This document shows, piece after piece, positions 54,598-64,000 of a stretch of DNA of 64,000 nucleotides. The notes beneath the pieces were generated by a model. It worked only from the letters and a program-made list of their open reading frames with translations, did not search any database and was not told the DNA's origin. The DNA comes from Luidia sarsii. Taxonomy: Eukaryota > Echinodermata > Asteroidea > Paxillosida > Luidiidae. The position numbers and the translations under genes are program-made. Location of the stretch: the NCBI GenBank assembly GCA_949987565.1, contig OX465103.1:2611511-2675510 (forward strand), written 5' to 3'. How positions within the stretch are numbered: position 1 is the first letter of the stretch; the number at the start of each line of letters is the position of its first letter.

Positions 54598-54941
54598 CTT
54601 TTCACTTGAAAAAAAAAGAAGAGTTACTATCATCACAACTGTCAAAGGCATTGCAACTGACAGCTGCAAATAATACTATTGCAATGACCGGCCAGTCTCC
54701 TGGCAATGGGCACACACTGCCCGTTGAGTTGCTGGCTCTTCTCAGACGTGTCAGAGCCACAATCCATCTTGAAAGAGATGACTTTCATACATGCCATCGC
54801 AACTTTCCACCATAGTGGCCTCAGTAACAAAATCTCAGTAACAAAACTCACCAGATCGCCGTGGTCAACTCGACAAGGAGTTTTATTCTCGACATTTTCT
54901 TGACATCAACACGCTGAAAGGATACATTTTCTTTAGTAATG

Positions 54942-54947
54942 AATAAA
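54942..54947 (+). promoter_or_regulatory. candidate polyadenylation signal for THUMPD3
   Basis: AATAAA about 810 bp after the stop codon of THUMPD3. It is the first canonical hexamer I noticed downstream on this strand; usage is not shown by the sequence. Confidence 0.35.
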
Positions 54948-56639
54948 ACCAATGAAAAAAAACCATTAAATCTTAATAGTACTATAAATTCCATTGAATG
55001 GGTTCACTTCACAACAATCAAAACTAAACTTATATGAGTATAAACCCAATAAAAGTGATAATAAATAACATTAATGATATACTAGTACCCTGTTGTAATC
55101 TTTGAGTTGATCTTGAAAATACAAATTAATTTTGTACTGGGAACTGAGGGTATGATACGGCTTGCATTCAATGGCATATGTACCAAGCCGAAAATCTAAA
55201 TAGTCACAAATGTTTCTTTCAACCAAATCAATCTGAGGACCTTCAGAAAAAGCCTCTTTTCTGTCAATAAAGTAATTAACCTGTCAGTTTTCTTTCTTCT
55301 ATGATGAGAAAAAAAATGTCTTTGCAAATGTTTCAGACTTTTTTTCTCCCAGTGGCAAAACTGCAATCTTGACAGGATTGAATTAATCAGGAGTTCTCGT
55401 TTTACTTTTACTCTGCCCATGAAAAGATTGGACGAAAAATTGTCATGTTTTCAGCTTGGTCCATGGATTTACCAGGTTGTGAAAATGCAAAAATGATTTG
55501 AAATAATTTAGCCTCAATTGTTTAATCTATTTTTCTCTTCAGTAAACAAAATTGATAATGGTCTGAATTGCGCCCTCATGTGACAATAAGCTCAGACCCC
55601 CAGTGGTAAGCGTGAGGTGATATTCAAAATTCTTTCCAGAAAATAGAGCCTCTTGAGTGGTAGCTCTGTGCCTTGTGCAGCCAATCAGAGCACCTGCCAG
55701 GAACATTATGCAAATGTTCTCTGACACATCCTTCAGTCCGTTCACTTCAAGTTGAGCTCTACCTCTGCCTTATTGAATGCTACATGTACAATGTACTGCA
55801 TGCCCCCTACTCCAGTCCACCCACAGCTGACCCATCAGTCGCTTATCAGTCAAACAGTGGCATCAAATTCCAATAAGGCCACATGCACAACAGCACACAG
55901 TCCGGACTGGTGTAATGAACACGCTCCAGCTCTTCTTAAAATGAACAGACTATTAAGCAAAGCCCTGTTTAAAGACACATTCCTTCATATATACATATAC
56001 ATACACAAGGCACTCTGTTATTAGTACATTTTAGTGTATAATTTCTAAACCAAAAAGTCACCATCGCAAAATAAACATTCTGCGAAACCTTGTCAAAACC
56101 AGCCTTTTTTACACAATTAAAAACACAGAATACCAAATGACGGGTGCACTTTCCACACCGGCCAACACCAACACAAACTTTGACAACAAAAACTGGGAAC
56201 TGTCTGTAACGTCTTCTGAAAACTTTTAAAAATTGGGCAACACAAAAATGAGTTCTGTTGATTAGTTTTTTTCTTAAAAAAAAAGTAACTTCATATAAGT
56301 TGTTTGGACGGAAATACTGCTTCTGGATCGGCAAGTCGGTTCTATATATTCCACTGAGGTCAGGAGGTCATGACATCACCTAAAGGTTACTCTGGTACTG
56401 TTCCTAGATATATATAAAAAAAAATCTTGACATTCTTGGATTAAAAAAACACGGAAACCTGAAAGAGAAATGGAGGGACTCTAGAACTCTAAGCATTGAC
56501 TTTGAAAGAGAAAGAAAAGTAATATCTCAATTGAAGAGGGTAAAAACTGAAATTGGTGGAAAGAATTTTCTTTCTATGAAAAAATCGAACAAGTATTGGA
56601 AAAACTGACAAGGAACTTTGAAACAATTTTTTTAAAAAG

Positions 56640-56960
56640 GCAAAAAAGTCTTACTTCTGGTTTTGCATACCATGCATTTGAGCTACCTTTGGTACGCAAA
56701 ATCAGAGGTCTCTGGTTGAAGTTCCGTTGAATCCGAAGTTTCCTTTGCCATTTCAGCAAATTTATAAGAAAACCAAAAAAATATTTTTTTTTAAATGCCG
56801 AAGAAAAGTCAAGTGGTACGCAAAATCAGAGGTCTCTGGTTCAAGTCCCGTTGAATTCAAAGTATCCTTTGCCATTTTTCAAAAATCTAAGAAAAACAAA
56901 AATGGCAAAGAAAAGTGATACGCAAAACCAGAGGTCTCAGGTTCAAGTTTTCTTAAGTTT
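56640..56960 (+). mobile_element. three SINE fragments in tandem
   Basis: ggtacgcaaaatcagaggtctctggtt occurs three times with degenerating B-boxes and ctttgccattt tails. Confidence 0.6.
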
Positions 56961-57129
56961 TCTAAAAAATAAAAATTGTTTAAAAAGTTTCCAGTCAGTT
57001 TTTCCGTTCTTGGTTAAAAAAAGAAGAAAAAAAAGGACATTCAGTATGCAATCACCAAGACACAGTTCCCTGACATCCAGCCGTCCATTCCAACAGGACC
57101 TTTCCCCACAAGGCATTTTGCCCGACAGG

Positions 57130-57515
57130 ACCTATCGTAGCAGGACATGCCTCTTGAGAAAGGTCCTGCTAGGATTGGTACATGTATGTCAGGCCTTCGA
57201 TGGCATCTTAGAGATTGGGTCAGTGAGCAGTTGGCAACATTTCTACATGTCACTTGATCCCTCCTTGATTCTGTTTCGATTGAAATGTCAGGCCACCTAC
57301 ATTTTGAGTTTTCTATTAATTTGTTCTATCTTGAACAAAAAGTGTGGTTCTGTTGCTTACCAACCCGTTGGACCAACCTGTGCCGGGTAAAATGCAAAAT
57401 AGTTAGAGGCCTAACGTTTTGATCCTAGCAGGACTTTCATCAGAGACTAAATGCGTCTGATGAATGCCTCTGTAGCCTCTGATGACGGTCCTGCTAGGAT
57501 CCAAACATTAGGCCA
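57130..57515. mobile_element. hammerhead-arm fragments, one with intact CTGATGA box
   Basis: 57475-57510 reads gcct CTGATGA c ggtcctgctaggatc CAAACATT aggc; gcct/aggc can form stem I and ggtcct/aggatc stem II. A degenerate inverted arm precedes it at 57410. Confidence 0.7.
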
Positions 57516-58248
57516 CTATTAACTTGGTTATTTTATCTAAAGCAATCACAAACGCACGCACTGCCTCGCACCGTGAAGAGGCATTTTGTTTGCCTTTCAG
57601 GAATGCCCGACTAGGATGGAAACGTCAGGCCCTCCTAATTCATGAGGTTTTGTGGTTTTTCTTCAATGCCGAGATGAATACAAGCCATTTCAGCCTCGTA
57701 CTAAACAGGTGCTGCTTTCTGATGAAGGCTTGTTTGGAGCGGCCGGGCAAATTGTTAACGTGGCTGCCAGTGCTACAATGTATGCCAGGGTGAGAAAACT
57801 GTCTTGTGAATACCGGTGAACGAATGGTGCGCTGTGATGTGGTGTGTCACAAACACGAGGATGGGACTGGTGCAACGAAAACAAATAAAAGGACAAAGTG
57901 CCACCGGCAGCAAGGACTAATGGGACAGGGACCTCTCACAGTGTGCACGGTTTACGTACGCCGGGCCGCCACATGTCGAGTTGTCCGATCCACCTCCCCG
58001 CGGTTAGCCCTGGTAACTGATCCGTTGGGCGAAAGTACAACAACGACCAGTGACAGCAGCAACACCAGCAGAGAAGGGGAACATTTCTGTTCCAAAAATG
58101 CAATGCAAAATTAATGCTAATATTTACACCCAAAACAGAGCGAGAGAGGGGGAATACATTCAAGGTTCCACATTTGTTGAATTCTGCATTAGGTATTTCA
58201 GCAAAATAACAACTGAATACTTTCAGAGGAGAATACCTAAACAGTTGA

Positions 58249-58276
58249 CTGATCACACACACACACACACACACTG
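58249..58276. repeat. (CA)n microsatellite
   Basis: About 12 dinucleotides. Confidence 0.95.
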
Positions 58277-58899
58277 CTAAACGTACAAACAATAATAGTA
58301 TGTATAAATATATCAGATGAACGAGTAAAAACAAACAAACTCACCAACAGCGATATATTTAGAAGATTCTCTATATATACCGTTTCATTAGCAAATCTTT
58401 TAAGGCTACATTTCTTTCTTTTTCTGGTCGCCGAAGATAACAATCACACACAAAGAGATAGGATTTCAGTTTTTCATTTTTATGTACAAAATATCAGCTT
58501 TTGCTACCTTCAAAAAAACAAAATGGTACAGGGCTAGTTCACGGACAGCAAGTTCAGTCAGCCGGTGGCAACCATCGGTGCAGTCAACCTTGACACTGGA
58601 ACCACCGGATGGCTGCCGGCAACCAGGGAACACGGGGAACCGGGGAGAGTCGGCAACTGAGGTCCTGAAGCTGGTTCCAGAGGGTCGACCGAAATTCCGA
58701 GACGAACCTACTCAGAAGCCAGACTGGAAAAAAGGAGATGGTGTCGCCACAAACCATTCCTTGACTTGCTATTTTTGTCCTGAGTAGACACTGAATCTCA
58801 TCTGAAGTCAGTCGGCCTATGGTTGTCCAACCTTGATTCTGAACACGGCAGGGAGGTTGACATTCCAGCGGTGTACACCCAGACTCGCTCTCGTTCGTT

Positions 58900-59360
58900 C
58901 GGCGCAAAAGCCTTGGGCGACGGTGAAGGTTGTACAGGGTCCCTTGCGCAAACTTCAGACTTGGGTGCTTGGGTTAGAGATAGGTCTAAAGGGGCCAGAG
59001 TAGTTCAGTCTAACCCCTAATACCAGTACCCCGAACCTATGCTCAAAGTTTGTACAAGGGGACCCCAATGCAATAGTCACGCTCAGGGGTTTGGGGCTAC
59101 CTAGCATGGCTAGCTAGGGAGGGGTAGGGTTAGACTCTGGGTTGGTGTGGTCCAGTCTAACCCCTTACCCCACTAACCCTGGCCCTTATTGTGTGCATGG
59201 GGCATTGCGCAATCTTTAAACTTGGGGGTTCGGGTCAGGGTTACAGGCAGGGGTTAGGCCTTGGGTAAGTGTAGTCCACTCTAACCCCTGACCTAACAGA
59301 GTTTAAAGTTTGTGGGACATGCCCCAATCCTATCGATCACGCAAGGTTTGACGAGTTTGC
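58900..59360. repeat. degenerate repeat rich in tctaaccccta / ggttagg
   Basis: Three loose copies of an approximately 130-150-bp unit with cagtctaacccct and gcgcaaacttcagacttggg words, just beyond the 3' end of the right-hand minus gene. Confidence 0.55.
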
Positions 59361-59421
59361 GCTCGACACCCTCATTTTTTTTTAGGGCCGAGGTCGCGGG
59401 TCGTGCGGATAGGTTCGGAGG

Positions 59422-59558
59422 TCAGACAAAGTAGTTCTTGCGGAGGGAGGCAAGGTGCTGGTTGTTCTCTGGTCGCAGTGGGGAGTTGTAGCCGTCCTGG
59501 CTGCGGCTCAGCGCGCTGGCACGCAGCTCCGCAAGAGAAGCACCGATGTCCGTCGGAC
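59422..59558 (-). CDS. unrecognised coiled-coil gene, terminal exon
   Basis: Encodes PTDIGASLAELRASALSRSQ, DGYNSPLRPENNQHLASLRK and NYFV, then TGA. Acceptor catcag. Compositionally coding-like with high GC relative to its surroundings. Confidence 0.76.
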
Positions 59559-62500
59559 CTGATGAAGACAATGCGACAGAAATAGATCAACAAATCAAGG
59601 GGGAAAAAAACTGACGGGGAACTTTGAGTAAATGTTGAAGAAAAAAAAATGGCGCAGGAAATCTTATCGGGACTTGAATCCGAGACCTCTGGTTTTGCGC
59701 ACCAGCGCTCTTACAAATCTGAGCTATCCGGCCCTTAGATGGCGGCCTTCCCAAAATAGCCAACTAGTCTGTGCTAGGGTGGGAGTGTCAGTGACAAGCA
59801 TTTCAATTGAAAAAAAAAACCATTTCGATCGGGGAAAAAGAAGAAAAAGGTTTACAACAATTGGTTGTTTGCATCTGAATGAAAATGGGGACGTGATCCC
59901 TGGAGATATACATGTACAGCAGTTGATGGTCTACAAAAGCACTGGTCATTCTGATAGGCCATTTCTACAGGAAACTGATGCTACTATCTCATTGAAAAGC
60001 ATTCCGTCCCTCTACCTGCTTGGAGATGTCTTGTGATGCTCTTGTCTAGCTCACTCCAGACCTGGAAATCGGAGAGCAACAATCAGCGGAGAAGGGCATT
60101 AAGAGATTAAAGCGGAGGGCAGATGATACATGTAGTGTAGAGATCTTTCTCCGGCTGTAGCGCCATGTATAGCAGATTGCTGCTTCCCCCATTCAAATAT
60201 CCAGGCATGCAACTCTTGAATTGTAAAAAAAAAGAAGAGGAAAATGTCCAAATGAAACTGCGGGGGTCAAGCACAAAGCCCTTACAGCGTGTGGTTTGGG
60301 GCCCGCTTAAGGGCCGGGGAAAATTTTGGGATTCTAGATGCTCTGTGGTGCATTCTGAGCAGTTTGTGACAACTCATGACTTTAAGCTGAGTGACAAATT
60401 TTAACCCTTTTCAAGGCATAAACCTGGAAAATGGATTTTTTGTTTGTTTTACACAAAATGAAAAGTAAACATCAAAGTTTTTAACTTGATCTCAGCATGT
60501 GTTTTTAATAATAGTTAAGGGAGAAGAAATATCCAGATGCATTTTTTTTTATAATAAAAAAAAAATAAAAAAAAAAAATTATTTTTTATGTACGGATTTT
60601 TTTTTTTACGGCCGAATAAAAAAACCCAGGAAACCCGCGGATCAGCGGAAAAGTTGCATGCCTGAATATCATGATATCACTCTGCACCACATCGACTGTT
60701 TCATGGACACTAAGTTCTTACAGCAGGAAACAGCAGCAGACGGCAGCTGCTTTGAACACACCGACCAGCTCGGTGGTCCGGAGGTTACGATTTGGTGGGG
60801 GGGGGGGGAGGCGGATGTACGAAAGTCAAATGGTTTTGGTTACAGGTCCAGAAAGTAAGGAGTAAAAACAAAACCTCAGAAATGGTGCACATGTGGCAAA
60901 ACAATTAATACCTGGAAATAAATCAACAATTGATCAACAATCAATAGTCATCAGTCATCGGATTAATGCATCGGACAGGTAAAAGCCTCATTGAACAATA
61001 TCTGAGGGAAAAGATAACGGCGCATGTGCGTTCATCTGTCCAAATTGTCAAAACCAATGAACTGCCTGTAACCGAGCACTAGAGTGCTCCCCGGCAGCGC
61101 GTCTCCTTTTGCTGTCTGGTAACCCACCTTCTCCGTGATGGCGTCTAGGTGAGGGCTCTGGTTCTGGGGCAACGGCGTCCTGGTCTGGTGCCTGGGGGAC
61201 AGGTCCAGGCCCCCGTCCTGCATCTGTCTGTTGCGCTGCTTCTGTAACCTGAACGGAGCGACGATGAACAGAGACTCAGTGGCTTGGTGATATAGAAGAC
61301 AGTGTGGTTATCATAGGATGAGTGTAGTGAGAATGTCCTCCTCGCCCTCCTTATTCTCTCTTCCTTCTCCTCCTCTCCCTCCTACATCTCTTTTTTCTTT
61401 CCTTCTCCCCTATTCCTAGTCTCCTCCCTCTCTCTCTCTCTCTCTCCACCTCAGCATTCTCATCAGCTTCGTCATATTCCTTCCCTGCTCCCTCGTCCTC
61501 CTTCTCCTCGTCCTTCTCCCCATCTCTCTGACATCCCTTCCCCCTCCTTTCCTTCTCCTCCTATCCCTTCTCCTACCTTTTCTCCTCTTCCTTCTAATTC
61601 TCTCCCTCTTCCTTATCCTCTCCATCTGACATCTCTTCCTCTTCCTTTCCTTCTGCCCCTATCCCTTCTCCTACCTCTCCTCCTCTTCCTTCTAATTCTC
61701 TCCCTCTTCCTTCTCCTCTCCATCTGACATCTCTTCCTCCACCTTTTCTTCTGCCCCTATCCCTCCTCCTACCTTTCCTCCTCTTCCTTCTAATTCTCTC
61801 CCTCTTCCTTCTCCTCTCCATCTGACATCTCTTCCTCCTCCTTTCCTTCTCCCCCTATCCCTTCTCCTACCTTTCCTCCTCTTCCTTCTAATTCTCTCCC
61901 TCTTCCTTCTCCTCTCCATCTGACATCTCTTCCTCCTCCTTTCCTTGAACCCCCATCCCTTCTCCTCCCTCTCCACCTAATCATTCTAAACAGCCTCGTC
62001 ATATTCCTTCTCTCCCGTCCCTCCTCCCTCATCCTCTTCCTCTTCCTTCTCCTCCTCTCCCTCCTCCCCATCTGACTTCTTTTCTCCCCCTTCCTCCTCA
62101 TCTTCCTTCTCGCCACCCTCCCTCCTCCTCCTCCTCCTCATCTTCCTTTTCTTCTTTCCCTCTCCCTCGTTCTCCTCTCCCATCTCTTCCTCCAGTCCCC
62201 ATCACCATCAGTCCCACTTGAATGACAAGCATTTTCAAAAATCTCTTACTCCTCCTTACTCCTCCTTTCCTTCTGAAAATTGTGAATTTTCAAAAATCGT
62301 TCAAAATTGTCAGCATCGCGATGAAGGTCCACACTATGCCAACCTATCTTAAAGGAAATTAGGAATATCTTTGCTAAAAAAAAACCAAGGAATCTCAGAG
62401 CAAACTACACAGGAATACTACATAGGAATATGTATTTCCAAGCCAAAAATCAGAATCCGTTGTCAAGAGCTTGTTAAAGGTGATAAATGTTTACTATTTG

Positions 62501-63006
62501 ATTCCTATATAGGAAGGTTTGCGGTGACACCATGTATCAGGTCTCTCAAAGGAAGAGGTTTGGTTCTGAAAAGAACCTGAGTGGTAACTCGACGTTTCGA
62601 CCAGTATGCTCTGGCCGTCATCAGGCCGTCATCAGGAGACGGCCAGAGCATACTGGTCGAAACGTCGAGTTACCACTCAGGTTCTTTTCAGAACCAAACC
62701 TCTTCCTTTAAGAGACCTGATACATGGTGTCACCGCAAACCTTCCTATTTTGATTCACCCACCATGCAAAGCCTTAAGTCTCATTTATTTGATTCCTCCA
62801 AAATAGGAATGGTTGGCAGCTATGTTACAACCATTCCCGCTACCCCCACCTTCATCACATTTGTTTATTCACTATCATCACCACCATCATCATCCTGTCC
62901 TCTGGACCTACGTAAACTTGGCCTGGGTGTCAAAGAGCTTGTCCTGGGCCTTCTCAAGCTGGTCCGACATCTTATCCTGCTTCTTGACCGCATCTTGGTA
63001 TAACTC
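59422..63006 (-). CDS. 3' part of an unrecognised coiled-coil protein (four exons)
   Basis: Four minus-strand exons with matching phases encode the last 132 residues of a protein that begins outside the window: ELYQDAVKKQDKMSDQLEKA, KLFDTQAKFT, LQKQRNRQMQDGG, a Pro/Gln linker, VWSELDKSITRHLQAG, and a C-terminus ending SLRKNYFV before TGA. The first exon is a heptad-like coiled coil and the remainder is polar and probably disordered. No family is recognised, so no function is assigned. It converges on THUMPD3, with about 5.3 kb between the two stop codons. Confidence 0.75.
59625..59740 (-). mobile_element. tRNA-derived SINE
   Basis: Minus strand: gatagctcagatttgtaaga, gaggtctcggattcaagtcc, tail ccattttttttt. 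Confidence 0.7.
60016..60061 (-). CDS. unrecognised coiled-coil gene, exon n-1
   Basis: Fifteen codons VWSELDKSITRHLQA plus one base. Acceptor tttccag, donor gtagag. Short, but the phase fits both neighbours. Confidence 0.68.
60202..60664. mobile_element. non-autonomous DNA transposon, copy 2
   Basis: 463 bp with the same inverted ends as 3449-3886 and a 6-bp duplication AATATC (60196-60201, 60665-60670). Interior similar along most of its length, including gattctagatgctctgtggt and a terminal A/T-rich tract. Lies in the intron of the right-hand minus-strand gene. Confidence 0.88.
61128..61248 (-). CDS. unrecognised coiled-coil gene, exon n-2
   Basis: Encodes LQKQRNRQMQDGGLDLSPRH and ends HLDAITEK. 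Acceptor gttcag, donor gtgggt; phase matches the flanking exons. Confidence 0.75.
61345..62210. repeat. pyrimidine tract with approximately 115-bp internal repeat
   Basis: cttctcctctccatctgacatctcttcctcc blocks recur about four times. Upstream, in gene sense, of exon n-2 of the right-hand gene; frames are artefacts. Confidence 0.9.
62507..62785. mobile_element. hammerhead foldback element (12-bp TSD), best preserved core
   Basis: Inverted arms around a centre whose minus strand (62624 down to 62588) reads CTGATGA c ggccag agcata ctggtc GAAACGTC gag. Flanked by tatttgattcct (62495-62506, 62786-62797). Right tail caccatgcaaagccttaagt. Confidence 0.88.
62912..63006 (-). CDS. unrecognised coiled-coil gene, exon n-3
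   Basis: Encodes ELYQDAVKKQDKMSDQLEKA and ends DTQAKFT. Acceptor cccgaag, donor gtaggt. Heptad pattern of hydrophobic residues with many K/D/Q. Confidence 0.75.
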
Positions 63007-63108
63007 CTTCGGGGAGGGGGGAGGGGGGGACCGGACAAGAGGCAAAGAACTTAAATTGACTGGTCTGTCCGTTTGAAAATCGATCTAAAAAATATAGATA
63101 GGCCTTAA

Positions 63109-63482
63109 AGCCCCTCCACAACATTGGTTGAGGTCAAAGAACAGCATCCATACGTTGTCTGATCCAACATATGCATGAAATATCACACCTGTGGAAATTT
63201 CATCTCAATCCGCCAACCGAGTCTCAAGAAAATCGTGAAAACCGCTTCATTTGTTTCGCGAAAATTCAGCATTCAATGCCGTACTGTTCATAAAAACAGT
63301 TTAGATCTCGGTGAGACGTAAGCTATTTCTTTCACTCATTTCTCCCAAAATACAACATTTTAGGCAGAAATATTTCAGTGAGAGGTTTCTACTTCATGTG
63401 TAACCATCTTCAAACTGTACAAGTTTCATGTAAATCTGTGATCATTTCTGTTGTTCGATCTTGCCAATGTTGTGTAGGGGCT
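63109..63482. mobile_element. MITE with TTAA duplication
   Basis: Inverted ends AGCCCCTMCACAACATTGG flanked by TTAA (63105-63108, 63483-63486). 374 bp, non-coding. A diverged relative lies at 45224-45640. Confidence 0.83.
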
Positions 63483-63571
63483 TTAAAACCACTGGTGGGG
63501 TTTGTGTAGGAACCTCTGTTCTCAGGGGTAATAATGACTCCGTGCTTTGACCAGTGTGAGCAGAAACAATA

Positions 63572-63909
63572 GCGAGCTTTCGATTTGCACGTCGACATAG
63601 TGGACTGGTACGAGCGAACCACTTTTTGGAGTTCTGCGCATGCGCGAAATTGGACCCCTCGTTCACTGCCCGAATCGAGGACTCGTTCACCCAGGTTTTG
63701 CCGTCGTCCTCAATTCGGCGCTCGTTCACTGTATTTACGCAATACATGATCAACACAAAAGTGGTCACCTGACTTTCGGAAGGACTGCGCATACGTCGAG
63801 ATCGATCGAAAGCGCTCTCGCGCAGTGAACGGACTTGGTGTGTGCGACGGGTCGACGAGCCGACTCGATCCGTTCAAGACGCCGTTCGTAGCAGAAATCG
63901 AAAGCTCAC
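63572..63909. mobile_element. MITE with TA duplication
   Basis: Inverted ends GYGAGCTTTCGATTT flanked by TA; the interior contains repeated tcgttcac and gcgcat words. Confidence 0.72.
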
Positions 63910-64000
63910 TAATGACTGCCACACAACCCACATCCACTTTCCTGCGTCAGTTCAAAGAGTCCATTATATCAGCGAGTGCTCCTTGGATAATCCATCTTAA

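Larger units (their letters stand above)
54830..57000. other. intergenic, few recognisable features
   Basis: AT-rich. Contains two or three SINE fragments near 56640-56960 (ctctggttcaagtcccgtt; ctttgccattttt). No coding exons found. Confidence 0.5.

Noticed and set aside
61416..62183. Arg/Glu/Lys-rich frames near 62 kb
   Set aside because: Antisense translation of the pyrimidine tract.

Overview
This is a metazoan nuclear window. It has many short exons with GT-AG junctions in matching phase, long introns and intergenic DNA full of minisatellites, tRNA-derived SINEs, MITEs, a hAT-type element, a LINE relic and Penelope-like elements. The repeat content suggests a marine invertebrate, possibly a deuterostome such as an echinoderm, hemichordate or amphioxus. 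The species cannot be fixed from the sequence. One assembly gap of 200 N lies at 9077-9276.

Three protein-coding genes were assembled by hand from exon translations and splice phases. (1) Minus strand, 42227 down to 55 and running off the left edge: at least 29 coding exons of a large coiled-coil protein, best matched from memory to CCDC162 (C6orf183/CCDC162P). All 23 junctions between exons 1 and 24 keep phase; exon 25 is cut by the gap, and exons 25-29 are again mutually in phase. (2) Plus strand, 47150-54129: nine exons encoding a THUMP-domain tRNA guanine-N2-methyltransferase (THUMPD3), including a 14-nt microexon and an unusual C-terminal tail of about 180 residues encoded by a 15-bp minisatellite. 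(3) Minus strand, 63006 down to 59422: the last four exons of an unrecognised coiled-coil protein whose start lies beyond the right edge. Genes 1 and 2 are head to head, with about 4.9 kb of transposon-rich DNA between their start codons. Genes 2 and 3 converge.

The introns are the most unusual part. At least eight insertions carry direct target-site duplications (TSDs) of 10-15 bp and are built from inverted arms containing hammerhead-ribozyme-like cores (CTGATGA / self-pairing stem II / GAAACGTC). One of them, at 38830-39570, encloses a GIY-YIG (Penelope-type) reading frame. This ties the family to Penelope-like elements and suggests non-autonomous foldback, retrozyme-like derivatives. Two intronic arrays appear to be seeded from exon borders of gene 1: copies of the exon 2 tail plus 5' splice site (39880-41172), and copies of the exon 11 3' splice site plus head (27468-28215). 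A 2.8-kb hAT-like element with an 8-bp TSD is packed with minisatellites (10973-13763). A DNA-transposon family with 12-bp inverted ends and 6-bp TSDs occurs twice (3449-3886, 60202-60664). Very long polypyrimidine tracts abut 3' splice sites of gene 1.

Most long open frames in the window are artefacts of tandem arrays and are not annotated as genes.
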